The position numbers were made by a program, and so were the translations under genes. From contig CAMLFX010000047.1 in NCBI GenBank assembly GCA_946479435.1, positions 1 to 22,876 of the forward strand: 22,876 bases of DNA. Reading direction: 5' to 3'. The notes under the pieces are model-generated. The model saw only the letters and a list, made by a program, of their open reading frames with translations. It was not told the origin of the DNA and made no database searches. This DNA comes from an uncultured Sphingobacteriales bacterium (GTDB taxonomy: Bacteria > Bacteroidota > Bacteroidia > Chitinophagales > Chitinophagaceae). The first letter of the stretch is position 1; every line of letters begins with the position of its first letter. Below are positions 1-5,660 of the stretch, piece after piece.

Positions 1-72
1 CTTTATATCGGCTATTTTTAAAATTGCATTTTTAATTATACAAAAAAATAATAAAACCAATAAAAAAAATAC

Positions 73-101
73 GCGGCCCGCTTTGGGGGCCGCTTCTTTT
101 T
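73..101. terminator. Bidirectional hairpin terminator after the lipoprotein gene
   Basis: A perfect 7-bp GC-rich stem (gcggccc at 73-79, gggccgc at 87-93) is followed on the plus strand by a T-rich run. It is flanked on the other side by an A-run (62-69) that becomes a T-run on the minus strand. It lies just past the stop of the minus-strand lipoprotein gene, so it should end that transcript. It could also end a plus-strand transcript entering from the left edge. Positions 1-72 are AT-rich and show no gene. Confidence 0.8.
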
Positions 102-118
102 ATACCTAATTGAATTGA

Positions 119-535
119 TTATTTATTAGTAGCACCTGGTCGATCAGAAGTGGATTTAGGAGTATTACTATTAGTAGCACCTGGTCGATCAGTAACTTTA
201 GTACCTCCCTGGTTAGTAGCACCTGGTCGAGTAGAGGTTTTAGTATTATCCGGCTTAGTAGGTTCAGGCTTTGAGGATGTATTGGTGCTCGGCTTTTTAG
301 TGCCTGATGTAGAGCTGCCGCCTGTCTTAGCACCACAAATAGAATCTGCTTTCATAGTAGCCATTGCATTGATAAGCGAATCATTTTGCATCATCATTTC
401 CATTCTCAGTTCTTCAACACGTGCGTTCACCATCGAATCTATTTGTGCATCGCTTGCGCCGGTATTTGCATCGTTTTGGCAAGAAGCCAGGGCTAGCAAC
501 CCGCCTGCAATCAATAATAATCCTTGTTTTTTCAT
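119..535 (-). CDS. Small lipoprotein with a repeated proline/threonine-rich tail
   Basis: This is a predicted 138-residue lipoprotein of unknown function. The start is the ATG at 535, because the longer reading upstream runs through the promoter. The N terminus is MKKQ followed by a short hydrophobic stretch and a lipobox ending LASC, so Cys at about residue 20 should be lipidated and the protein anchored in an envelope membrane. Residues about 30-65 form a Met/Glu-rich segment that looks like one amphipathic helix. From about residue 70 to the end the chain is low-complexity Ser/Thr/Pro/Lys, with the motif RPGATN occurring three times and ending the protein. The tail is probably disordered, perhaps a periplasmic spacer or wall-interacting arm; this is inference. 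No enzymatic domain is recognised. The gene has its own promoter and terminator and appears monocistronic. Confidence 0.75.
   Translation of the reverse strand: MKKQGLLLIAGGLLALASCQNDANTGASDAQIDSMVNARVEELRMEMMMQNDSLINAMATMKADSICGAKTGGSSTSGTKKPSTNTSSKPEPTKPDNTKTSTRPGATNQGGTKVTDRPGATNSNTPKSTSDRPGATNK
126..230. repeat. Three in-frame direct repeats encoding RPGATN
   Basis: The core ttagtagcacctggtcga occurs at 126-143, 171-188 and 213-230; the first two copies extend identically by four more bases (atcag region). Spacings are 45 and 42 bases, both multiples of three, so copy number can change without a frameshift. The repeats encode the C-terminal RPGATN motifs of the lipoprotein. Confidence 0.85.
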
Positions 536-558
536 TGTTGTTAGTTTTGGTTTGTTTA

Positions 559-590
559 CAAAATTATTGTAGTGACTGATTAAATACAAA
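559..590 (-). promoter_or_regulatory. Bacteroidota-type promoter of the lipoprotein gene
   Basis: On the minus strand TTTG (590-587) is followed after 20 bases by TAATTTTG (566-559). This matches the Bacteroidota primary-sigma consensus TTTG-N19/20-TAnnTTTG in both elements. Transcription should start near 552, about 17 bases before the ATG at 535. This supports the shorter start, because the longer ORF would begin at the upstream element. Confidence 0.75.
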
Positions 591-641
591 GAAAGTGCCA
601 GTTAATAGATTTATAGCATGTTGCAAGTTATAAAAATAATA

Positions 642-666
642 AAACCGCCTCTTATTGAGGCGGTTT
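642..666 (-). terminator. Terminator of the rpsF-rpsR-rplI operon
   Basis: A perfect 10-bp stem (aaaccgcctc at 642-651, gaggcggttt at 657-666) with a five-base loop lies 25 bases past the rplI stop. On the minus strand it is followed by a T-rich run ending in TTTTTAT. It is a standard intrinsic terminator. Confidence 0.88.
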
Positions 667-690
667 ACATTTTATGCTGTAACAGCAGGC

Positions 691-1137
691 TTATTCACCT
701 ACTACTTCAAATTCTATTTCAAGTACATTTTCTTTACCGAAATCGATACTTGCTTTGTGCGTACCAGCTTCCTTCACATCATCAAGTATGGTGATGCGGC
801 GACGGTCAATTTCATATCCTTTTTGCTCGCGGATAGCACGTGCCAATTGGATAGATGTAACTGAACCGAAAATTTTACCGCTGGTACCCAATTTAGCACC
901 TAGTTTCACAGGGCTTGCTTTCAGTACTTCTGTCACCTTAGCTATTTCAGCCATCAGTTTATCCTCGCGTTTTTGCTTTTGCTTGCGGCGCTCTTCTAAT
1001 ATTTTCATATTAGAACCACTCGCTTCAATAGCAAATTTTTGAGGTATTAGGTAGTTACGGGCATATCCTGGCCTTACTTCTACCAGCTCATGGGCACCGC
1101 CCAGGTTGTCTACGTCTTTTATAAGGATTACTTGCAT
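691..1137 (-). CDS. rplI: 50S ribosomal protein L9
   Basis: Ribosomal protein L9 (bL9) binds 23S rRNA near the base of the L1 stalk and spans outward from the large subunit. The N-terminal domain is recognisable: MQVILIKDVDNLG, then the glycine/basic stretch VRPGYARNYLIPQKFA, which is the family signature. A long charged connecting helix follows (about residues 40-75, rich in Lys, Arg and Glu), then the C-terminal domain with KLGTSGKIFGSVT. At 148 residues it has the usual length. It is the last gene of the rpsF-rpsR-rplI operon; the rpsR stop lies nine bases upstream of its ATG, so translation is probably coupled. A strong terminator follows. Confidence 0.97.
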   Translation of the reverse strand: MQVILIKDVDNLGGAHELVEVRPGYARNYLIPQKFAIEASGSNMKILEERRKQKQKREDKLMAEIAKVTEVLKASPVKLGAKLGTSGKIFGSVTSIQLARAIREQKGYEIDRRRITILDDVKEAGTHKASIDFGKENVLEIEFEVVGE

Positions 1138-1146
1138 GATCTGTTT

Positions 1147-1413
1147 TTATTTTAAAAGGTCAGTTACATAAGGCATCAAAGACATTTGACGTGCCTTTTT
1201 AACAGCTTGGGCTACTTTACGCTGAAATTTCAGCGAGTTGCCGGTAATACGGCGGGGTAGCATTTTACCTTGTTCGTTCACAAATTTTTTCAGGAATTCA
1301 GCATCTTTATAATCTACATATTTGATGCCCATTTTCTTAAAACGGCAGTATTTCTTCTGGCGTTTCTCAACACGTGTTGAGGTTAAGAATTTTATTTCGT
1401 TTTGCTTTGCCAT
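1147..1413 (-). CDS. rpsR: 30S ribosomal protein S18
   Basis: Ribosomal protein S18 (bS18) binds the platform of the small subunit as a heterodimer with S6. The 88-residue chain has the expected basic N-terminal arm, then the conserved segments [17 protein letters not shown] and [21 protein letters not shown], with the family-typical LPRRITG core. It sits 20 bases after rpsF and nine bases before rplI in the same orientation, the usual order in Bacteroidota, which lack the ssb or priB gene found inside this operon in some other phyla. Regulation is probably through the leader RNA upstream of rpsF. Confidence 0.97.
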   Translation of the reverse strand: MAKQNEIKFLTSTRVEKRQKKYCRFKKMGIKYVDYKDAEFLKKFVNEQGKMLPRRITGNSLKFQRKVAQAVKKARQMSLMPYVTDLLK

Positions 1414-1433
1414 TGTTTCAGAATTTAAAGAGA

Positions 1434-1799
1434 TTAAGCGTTTACAGCTTCAACAGAGTTTTTGTTGCGCTTTTTAGCATTGTACTCAACTGCATATTTA
1501 TCCAGGCGGGTAATCATATGGCGCATGATATTTTCATCACGGTTCATTTGAATTTCCAGCTTAGCGTTTACATCGCTGCCTGCCTGGTAGCTCAGCAACC
1601 AGTAAAGGCCTGTAGTTTTTTTAGCAATTGGGTAAGCAAGTGAGCGAAGGCCCCAAGCGTCCTGGTGTACAATTTTCCCACCATTTTCTTTGATGAAGTC
1701 AGCAAACTTCTTTTGTGAAGCTTTAAAGTCATCTTCTGCCAATACCGGCGTAAAGATCACCATCAGCTCGTAATCCTGAAGGTTGTTTTTTGTTGCCAT
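1434..1799 (-). CDS. rpsF: 30S ribosomal protein S6
   Basis: Ribosomal protein S6 (bS6) pairs with S18 on 16S rRNA in the platform of the small subunit. Family features are [15 protein letters not shown] at the start of the ferredoxin-like fold, the central [28 protein letters not shown] and [17 protein letters not shown]. The length of 121 residues is typical. It is the first gene of the operon. Its ATG is preceded by an A/T-rich stretch without a Shine-Dalgarno site, as is common in Bacteroidota. A structured leader and an exact TAnnTTTG promoter box lie directly upstream, consistent with autogenous control by the S6:S18 complex. Confidence 0.97.
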   Translation of the reverse strand: MATKNNLQDYELMVIFTPVLAEDDFKASQKKFADFIKENGGKIVHQDAWGLRSLAYPIAKKTTGLYWLLSYQAGSDVNAKLEIQMNRDENIMRHMITRLDKYAVEYNAKKRNKNSVEAVNA

Positions 1800-1830
1800 A
1801 AAAAAATTATGTTGTTAATAAATACCAATC

Positions 1831-1890
1831 ACCCGGCAGCAACTGCGGACACATTCATTTTACCTTTCAGTAATAATTCTGTGGCCGGGT
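1831..1890 (-). ncRNA. Candidate S6:S18 autoregulatory leader RNA
   Basis: In the leader between promoter and rpsF, the minus-strand RNA can form a closing helix of seven perfect base pairs (1884-1890 with 1831-1837, ACCCGGC with GCCGGGU). An inner CACA/UGUG helix (1880-1883 with 1850-1853) stacks inside it. The 3' side between the two helices is a 12-nucleotide asymmetric bulge (1849-1838) containing CCG. A two-helix element with an asymmetric CCG-containing bulge upstream of rpsF is the hallmark of the known S6:S18 leader, which imitates the 16S rRNA binding site. The match is by eye; a covariance search has not been run. Confidence 0.65.
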
Positions 1891-1903
1891 AAATTTGGGA
1901 CGG

Positions 1904-1911
1904 CAAAGGTA
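1904..1911 (-). promoter_or_regulatory. -7 box of the rpsF operon promoter
   Basis: The minus strand reads TACCTTTG, an exact match to the TAnnTTTG -7 element. A TTTGAC lies further upstream (1940-1935), but its spacing of about 25 bases is longer than the usual 19-20. Transcription would start near 1898, placing the leader hairpin within about ten bases of the 5' end of the mRNA. Confidence 0.65.
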
Positions 1912-2019
1912 GGGATTATCTTGGGAATTAAAAAGTCAAAACGCAAAAAAGCATAATGTCTGCCTTTAGCTTAATTTCAGGCCAAACCTACTGAATATCA
2001 ATCCGGAATAATTAAGACT

Positions 2020-2298
2020 ATGGATGAAAAATGCCCTCTTTGCGATAGGCCGCTAGCTGAGCCAATTACCAAACATCATCTGATACCACTGAGTAAAGGC
2101 GGTAAGGACACACCCACAGTGCCTATGCATAAGATATGTCACGATAAAATACATGCTACTTTTACTGAAACTGAGCTAAAAACATACTACCATACCATAG
2201 AAAGATTGCAGGAACACGAAGAAATAGGCCGTTTTATAAAATGGGTAAAGAAGAAAGAACCTGAGTTTTACGATAAATCGGTGAAGGCGAAAAAATAG
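2020..2298 (+). CDS. Small stand-alone HNH-type zinc/nuclease-fold protein
   Basis: A 92-residue protein of the HNH type. A CxxC pair at residues 5 and 8 is followed by KHHLIPLSKGG (His19, His20), His37 and the CHDKIH segment (Cys40, His41, His45). This is the layout of a beta-beta-alpha-metal fold with a structural zinc site of four cysteines or histidines. The rest, from about residue 47 (TFTETELKTYYHTIERLQEH), is helical and acidic/basic. Small proteins of this shape occur widely as single genes. The fold suggests a nucleic-acid nuclease or nicking activity, but the substrate is unknown and the central Asn of the name motif is not obvious. No partner methylase or toxin gene is adjacent. 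Its stop codon abuts that of the next, convergent gene. Confidence 0.8.
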   Translation: MDEKCPLCDRPLAEPITKHHLIPLSKGGKDTPTVPMHKICHDKIHATFTETELKTYYHTIERLQEHEEIGRFIKWVKKKEPEFYDKSVKAKK

Positions 2299-2814
2299 CT
2301 ATTTCTTAGATTTAAGTACTTTCTGTGCTCTTGACCTGAATGCAGCCGAAGGCTCATGTTCCAGTTCATCATTTATAATAGCAAGTAACTCCTGCCTTAT
2401 ATCAGGATATACTTTCGAGAGATTATCTAAAACCGTCATAGAAAAAACGCGTACTGCTATAGCTTCTTTTGGGTCTGCTAATAGTTCAAAGCAGGCATTC
2501 ATTACTATGCCCTGATGTTTTTCAGGTACATCTACATATTGAAGTATCCTTACTACATTTCTTTTTACAGAGCCATGTACACCGGGTTCATTCATCCGCC
2601 GTAGCATCTGGGGTATGTAAGGCTCAAATAATTCAGGGTATATTTTACCAACATCACCTAAGGGCCAGCCGGCACATTGAGATGCCCTGTATTCATCATA
2701 CAGGAAAATATCTGCCAGTTGCTTCAGGCGGGCTTTGTCTTTACCTACCCAGGCAACAATTTTTGCAGCGTCTTCTTTACCCTGCTTATTTAGCAGTTCT
2801 GCCCTTAAATCCAT
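2299..2814 (-). CDS. Alpha-helical repeat (HEAT-like) protein of unknown function
   Basis: This is a 171-residue protein with no recognised family. The start is taken at the ATG at 2814; the ORF extends only two codons further, to a TTG. No signal peptide or membrane segment is seen, so it is likely cytoplasmic. The sequence is almost wholly helical, with repeated amphipathic units of about 35-40 residues: the segments starting at ELFEPYIPQMLRRM, SVKRNVVRILQYV, IVMNACFELLADP and IAVRVFSMTVLDNL have the Leu/Val spacing of HEAT or ARM repeats. Such alpha-solenoids usually serve as protein- or nucleic-acid-binding scaffolds. An AlkD-like fold is conceivable, but no catalytic residues can be assigned. 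It is divergent from tex with 76 bases between the two starts, and convergent with the HNH gene with no gap. Confidence 0.6.
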   Translation of the reverse strand: MDLRAELLNKQGKEDAAKIVAWVGKDKARLKQLADIFLYDEYRASQCAGWPLGDVGKIYPELFEPYIPQMLRRMNEPGVHGSVKRNVVRILQYVDVPEKHQGIVMNACFELLADPKEAIAVRVFSMTVLDNLSKVYPDIRQELLAIINDELEHEPSAAFRSRAQKVLKSKK

Positions 2815-2890
2815 ACACAAATATTAAGAAACATTTTCTTTTTACATCTCCCCTACACCCTTTACATTCGCAGTCCGCAAGAAAACGTAT

Positions 2891-5134
2891 ATGACAGAAT
2901 TTGCATCCAACATTTCCGCCAAGCTTAATATAAAACTAGCACAGGTAAGCACCGTACTTCAATTATTAAATGAAGGTGCTACTATACCTTTCATAGCCCG
3001 CTACCGTAAAGACCAGACCGGCGCGCTGGATGAAGTACAGATACAAAACATACAAGACGAAGCCAAGTTCCAGAAAGAGTTTTCGGAGCGCAAGGCTTTT
3101 ATAGAAAAGACCATAACCGAACAAGGTAAGATGACCGAGGCCTTGCAAAGCAAACTCGATGCATCTACTACCTTATCAGAACTGGAAGATATTTACCTGC
3201 CATACAAACCTAAGCGCAAAACCAAAGCACAGACCGCCCGCGAAAATGGCTTAGAACCTTTAGCATTACTGGTGCTGGAGCAGGGAAGTATATCGCCAGA
3301 TACAGAAGCTGAGCAGTATATAACCGAAACAATAAAAACAAAAGAAGAGGCATTGCAAGGCGCGCGAGACATTATTGCTGAGCTGGTAAATGAAGATGCG
3401 CAAGCCCGTGCTAAAATACGCAGGCTGTTTGAAGACACAGCTACTGTACAAAGCAAAGTATTGGCCGATAAAGAAACCGAAGGAGCTAAGTATAAAGATT
3501 ATTTTGATTTCTCTGAACCTGTTTCTAAAATACCATCGCACCGCATCCTGGCTGTAATGCGTGGTTTTATGGAAGGCATATTGCGTATGAGCATATCGCC
3601 TGTTGAAGAAGATGCGCTGACTATGCTGGAACGCAACTTTGTAACTGCAAACAACGAGGCTGCCAAACAAGTAAAAAAAGCTATAAAAGACGCATACCGC
3701 CGCTTATTGCAACCAAGCCTAGAAAGCGAATTTCGCATGATGCTAAAAACAAAAGGCGATGAAGAAGCGATCAGTGTATTTGCCGAGAACCTTCGTCAGC
3801 TTTTACTAAGCTCACCGTTAGGCAGCAAGCGCATATTAGCAATTGATCCTGGCTACCGTACAGGTTGTAAAGTGGTTGTTCTTGATGAAAAAGGAAGCCT
3901 GCAAAAAACCGATCTTATATATATACACGAGCAAAATAACAGGCTGCTGGATGCAGAACATAAAGTACGTTCGCTGGTACAACAATATAACATACAAACC
4001 ATAGCTATCGGCGACGGCACAGCCGGTCGTGAAACAGAACAGTTCATCAAGAGGCTGAATCTTGGCTTGCCCATATTCCTGGTGAATGAAGACGGCGCGT
4101 CTATCTATTCAGCATCGGAAATAGCACGCGAGGAATTCCCGGACCAGGATATTACCGTACGTGGTGCAGTAAGTATTGGCCGCAGGTTGATGGATCCTTT
4201 AGCTGAATTGGTTAAGATAGATCCTAAGAGCATTGGTGTTGGGCAGTACCAGCACGATGTTAACCAGATACGCCTAAAAGAAAAGCTGGACCAAACAGTA
4301 GTAAGCTGCGTAAACACAGTTGGTGTAAACCTGAATACAGCAAGTAAACACTTACTAAGCTATGTAAGTGGTATCGGCCCATCTATTGCCGATAACATAG
4401 TAAACTATCGCAATGAAATTGGCCGCTTCGATTCCCGTAAACAATTGCTTAAAGTACCTCGCTTAGGGAATAAAGCTTTTGAGCAATGTGCAGGTTTCTT
4501 ACGTATAAAGGAAGGTAAAAATCCGTTAGATGCTAGTGCCGTACACCCAGAAGCTTACGAAGTAATCGCTAAAATGGCAGGCGACTTGAATACCGATGTA
4601 AAAAAACTGATAGGTAACTTAGAGCTTATAAACCAAATTGATGCTAAAAAATATACTACTGAAACTTTAGGTCAGCATGCAATACAAGATATACTGAGTG
4701 AACTTAAAAAGCCGGGGCTTGATCCTCGTAGCGAAGCACAGCAATTTGAATTTGCTAATATCTATAGTATAGAAGACGTGCATGTAGGTATGGTAGTACC
4801 GGGTGTGGTAACCAATCTTACCCGTTTTGGTGCCTTTGTAGATATTGGTGTAAAACAAGACGGGTTGGTGCACGTGTCGGAAATATCGCACACTTATATT
4901 TCCGACCCTAACGAAGCACTTAAACTAAACCAGCATGTAACGGTTAAGGTATTGGAAGTAGATACTGCCCGCAAACGCATTGCCCTATCTATAAAACAAA
5001 CGCAGGAAGCACCTGCCCGCAGAGAGCGCCCTAAACACCAGGGTAACTTCAATAACAAGCCACAACAAAAAGAACAAGCACCAGCCACTATGGATGACGC
5101 CCTGAGCTTATTGAAAAAGAAGTTTGGCAAATAA
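2891..5134 (+). CDS. tex: Tex-family RNA-binding transcription accessory protein
   Basis: Tex is a conserved cytoplasmic nucleic-acid-binding protein related to the core of eukaryotic Spt6 and linked to transcription. The 747 residues show the full domain order. The N-terminal Tex domain with its helical bundle has the typical opening LLNEGATIPFIARYRKDQTGALDE. A YqgF/RNase H-like domain starts at ILAIDPGYRTG (Asp319). A helix-hairpin-helix region covers about 490-560 (LLSYVSGIGPSIADNIVNYR and KVPRLGNKAFEQCAGFLRI). A C-terminal S1 domain covers about 632-705 (GVVTNLTRFGAFVDIGVKQDGLVHVSEIS). A short basic, Gln-rich tail follows. The length matches the family. A possible -7 element TACATTCG lies at 2863-2870. 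The gene appears monocistronic. No truncation or odd residue was seen. Confidence 0.95.
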   Translation: MTEFASNISAKLNIKLAQVSTVLQLLNEGATIPFIARYRKDQTGALDEVQIQNIQDEAKFQKEFSERKAFIEKTITEQGKMTEALQSKLDASTTLSELEDIYLPYKPKRKTKAQTARENGLEPLALLVLEQGSISPDTEAEQYITETIKTKEEALQGARDIIAELVNEDAQARAKIRRLFEDTATVQSKVLADKETEGAKYKDYFDFSEPVSKIPSHRILAVMRGFMEGILRMSISPVEEDALTMLERNFVTANNEAAKQVKKAIKDAYRRLLQPSLESEFRMMLKTKGDEEAISVFAENLRQLLLSSPLGSKRILAIDPGYRTGCKVVVLDEKGSLQKTDLIYIHEQNNRLLDAEHKVRSLVQQYNIQTIAIGDGTAGRETEQFIKRLNLGLPIFLVNEDGASIYSASEIAREEFPDQDITVRGAVSIGRRLMDPLAELVKIDPKSIGVGQYQHDVNQIRLKEKLDQTVVSCVNTVGVNLNTASKHLLSYVSGIGPSIADNIVNYRNEIGRFDSRKQLLKVPRLGNKAFEQCAGFLRIKEGKNPLDASAVHPEAYEVIAKMAGDLNTDVKKLIGNLELINQIDAKKYTTETLGQHAIQDILSELKKPGLDPRSEAQQFEFANIYSIEDVHVGMVVPGVVTNLTRFGAFVDIGVKQDGLVHVSEISHTYISDPNEALKLNQHVTVKVLEVDTARKRIALSIKQTQEAPARRERPKHQGNFNNKPQQKEQAPATMDDALSLLKKKFGK

Positions 5135-5254
5135 TTTACTTTATATTACTAAAAACACATAAGAATTAATATCAATATAACATTTTGATTAGATGCAAAA
5201 CAAAGAGCATTAAGGCTTTTATAGAATAATTTAACATCTGTAGGCAAAAAGCTT

Positions 5255-5276
5255 TACCTTTGCACAAATTGAGGAG
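5255..5276 (+). promoter_or_regulatory. -7 box and purine-rich site that decide the start of the next gene
   Basis: TACCTTTG at 5255-5262 matches TAnnTTTG exactly, so transcription should start near 5268. The in-frame TTG at 5260 lies inside this box and cannot be the start. GAGGAG at 5271-5276 lies one base before the ATG at 5278, too close for a normal Shine-Dalgarno site. The mRNA therefore has a very short leader of about ten bases. Confidence 0.65.
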
Positions 5277-5277
5277 C

Positions 5278-5502
5278 ATGAGTAATAAGTTGATTTTCCG
5301 TAAAGCAAAAGAAATGCACTTTAAGATTGGTGGTAAACAACCACAATTGCAGGTAGGTGAAATTCAAAGTGAATTAAGTCTTTCCAGGGAAGAAATGAAA
5401 TATTACCTCGATTCCCTTAAAAAACTCCGCCTTATCAAGTTTGATGAAGAAATACCCGATGTTATAGAAATGACCAAAGTAGGGTTAAATACTGTAATAT
5501 AA
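5278..5502 (+). CDS. Small winged-helix-like putative DNA-binding protein
   Basis: A 74-residue protein starting MSNKLIFRKAKEMHF. It has no signal peptide and is likely cytoplasmic. Residues about 26-55 (QVGEIQSELSLSREEMKYYL, then DSLKKLRLIKFDEE) read as helix-turn-helix plus a following helix: a first helix, a turn at LSLSREE, a recognition-type helix with KYYLDSLKKLRLI, then a beta wing. This is the arrangement of small MarR/ArsR-like winged helices, where a helix ending in a leucine and a strand-forming segment follow the turn. It carries no ligand-binding domain. The target is unknown; the gene lies alone between tex and a large secreted protein, with its own promoter box and terminator. 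The family is not recognised with certainty. Confidence 0.6.
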   Translation: MSNKLIFRKAKEMHFKIGGKQPQLQVGEIQSELSLSREEMKYYLDSLKKLRLIKFDEEIPDVIEMTKVGLNTVI

Positions 5503-5549
5503 TCTCCTATACAGTATATTATATTTCATATAATATAATTATTACCGAT

Positions 5550-5593
5550 ACATTAAAATCAGGTGTTAACACATCTTATTTTAATGTGTTTTT
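5550..5593 (+). terminator. Hairpin terminator with nested palindrome
   Basis: A perfect 10-bp inverted repeat (acattaaaat at 5550-5559, attttaatgt at 5578-5587) is followed by GTTTTT at 5588-5593. The 18-base loop contains a second palindrome, gtgttaacac (5563-5572). Position after the stop of the small winged-helix gene and the T-run favour a terminator. The stem is AT-rich, and the nested palindrome could also be a protein-binding site ahead of the large secreted-protein gene. Confidence 0.6.
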
Positions 5594-5660
5594 AATGGTA
5601 TGCATGCTTAATTTTAGATTTCTTTAACCATATTTAACGGTTAGATATAATAAATAAATT

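Noticed and set aside
123..230. Possible short CRISPR-like repeat array
   Set aside because: Only three copies, spacers that are coding sequence in one frame, spacing in multiples of three, and no cas genes.
150..572. A 140-residue plus-strand ORF opposite the lipoprotein
   Set aside because: It is the mirror of the lipoprotein gene. The minus-strand frame has a lipobox, promoter and terminator; the plus frame reads through the promoter and has no family resemblance.
2020..2298. Restriction or toxin system built around the HNH protein
   Set aside because: No methylase, immunity, antitoxin or mobile-element gene is adjacent; neighbours are ribosomal and tex genes.
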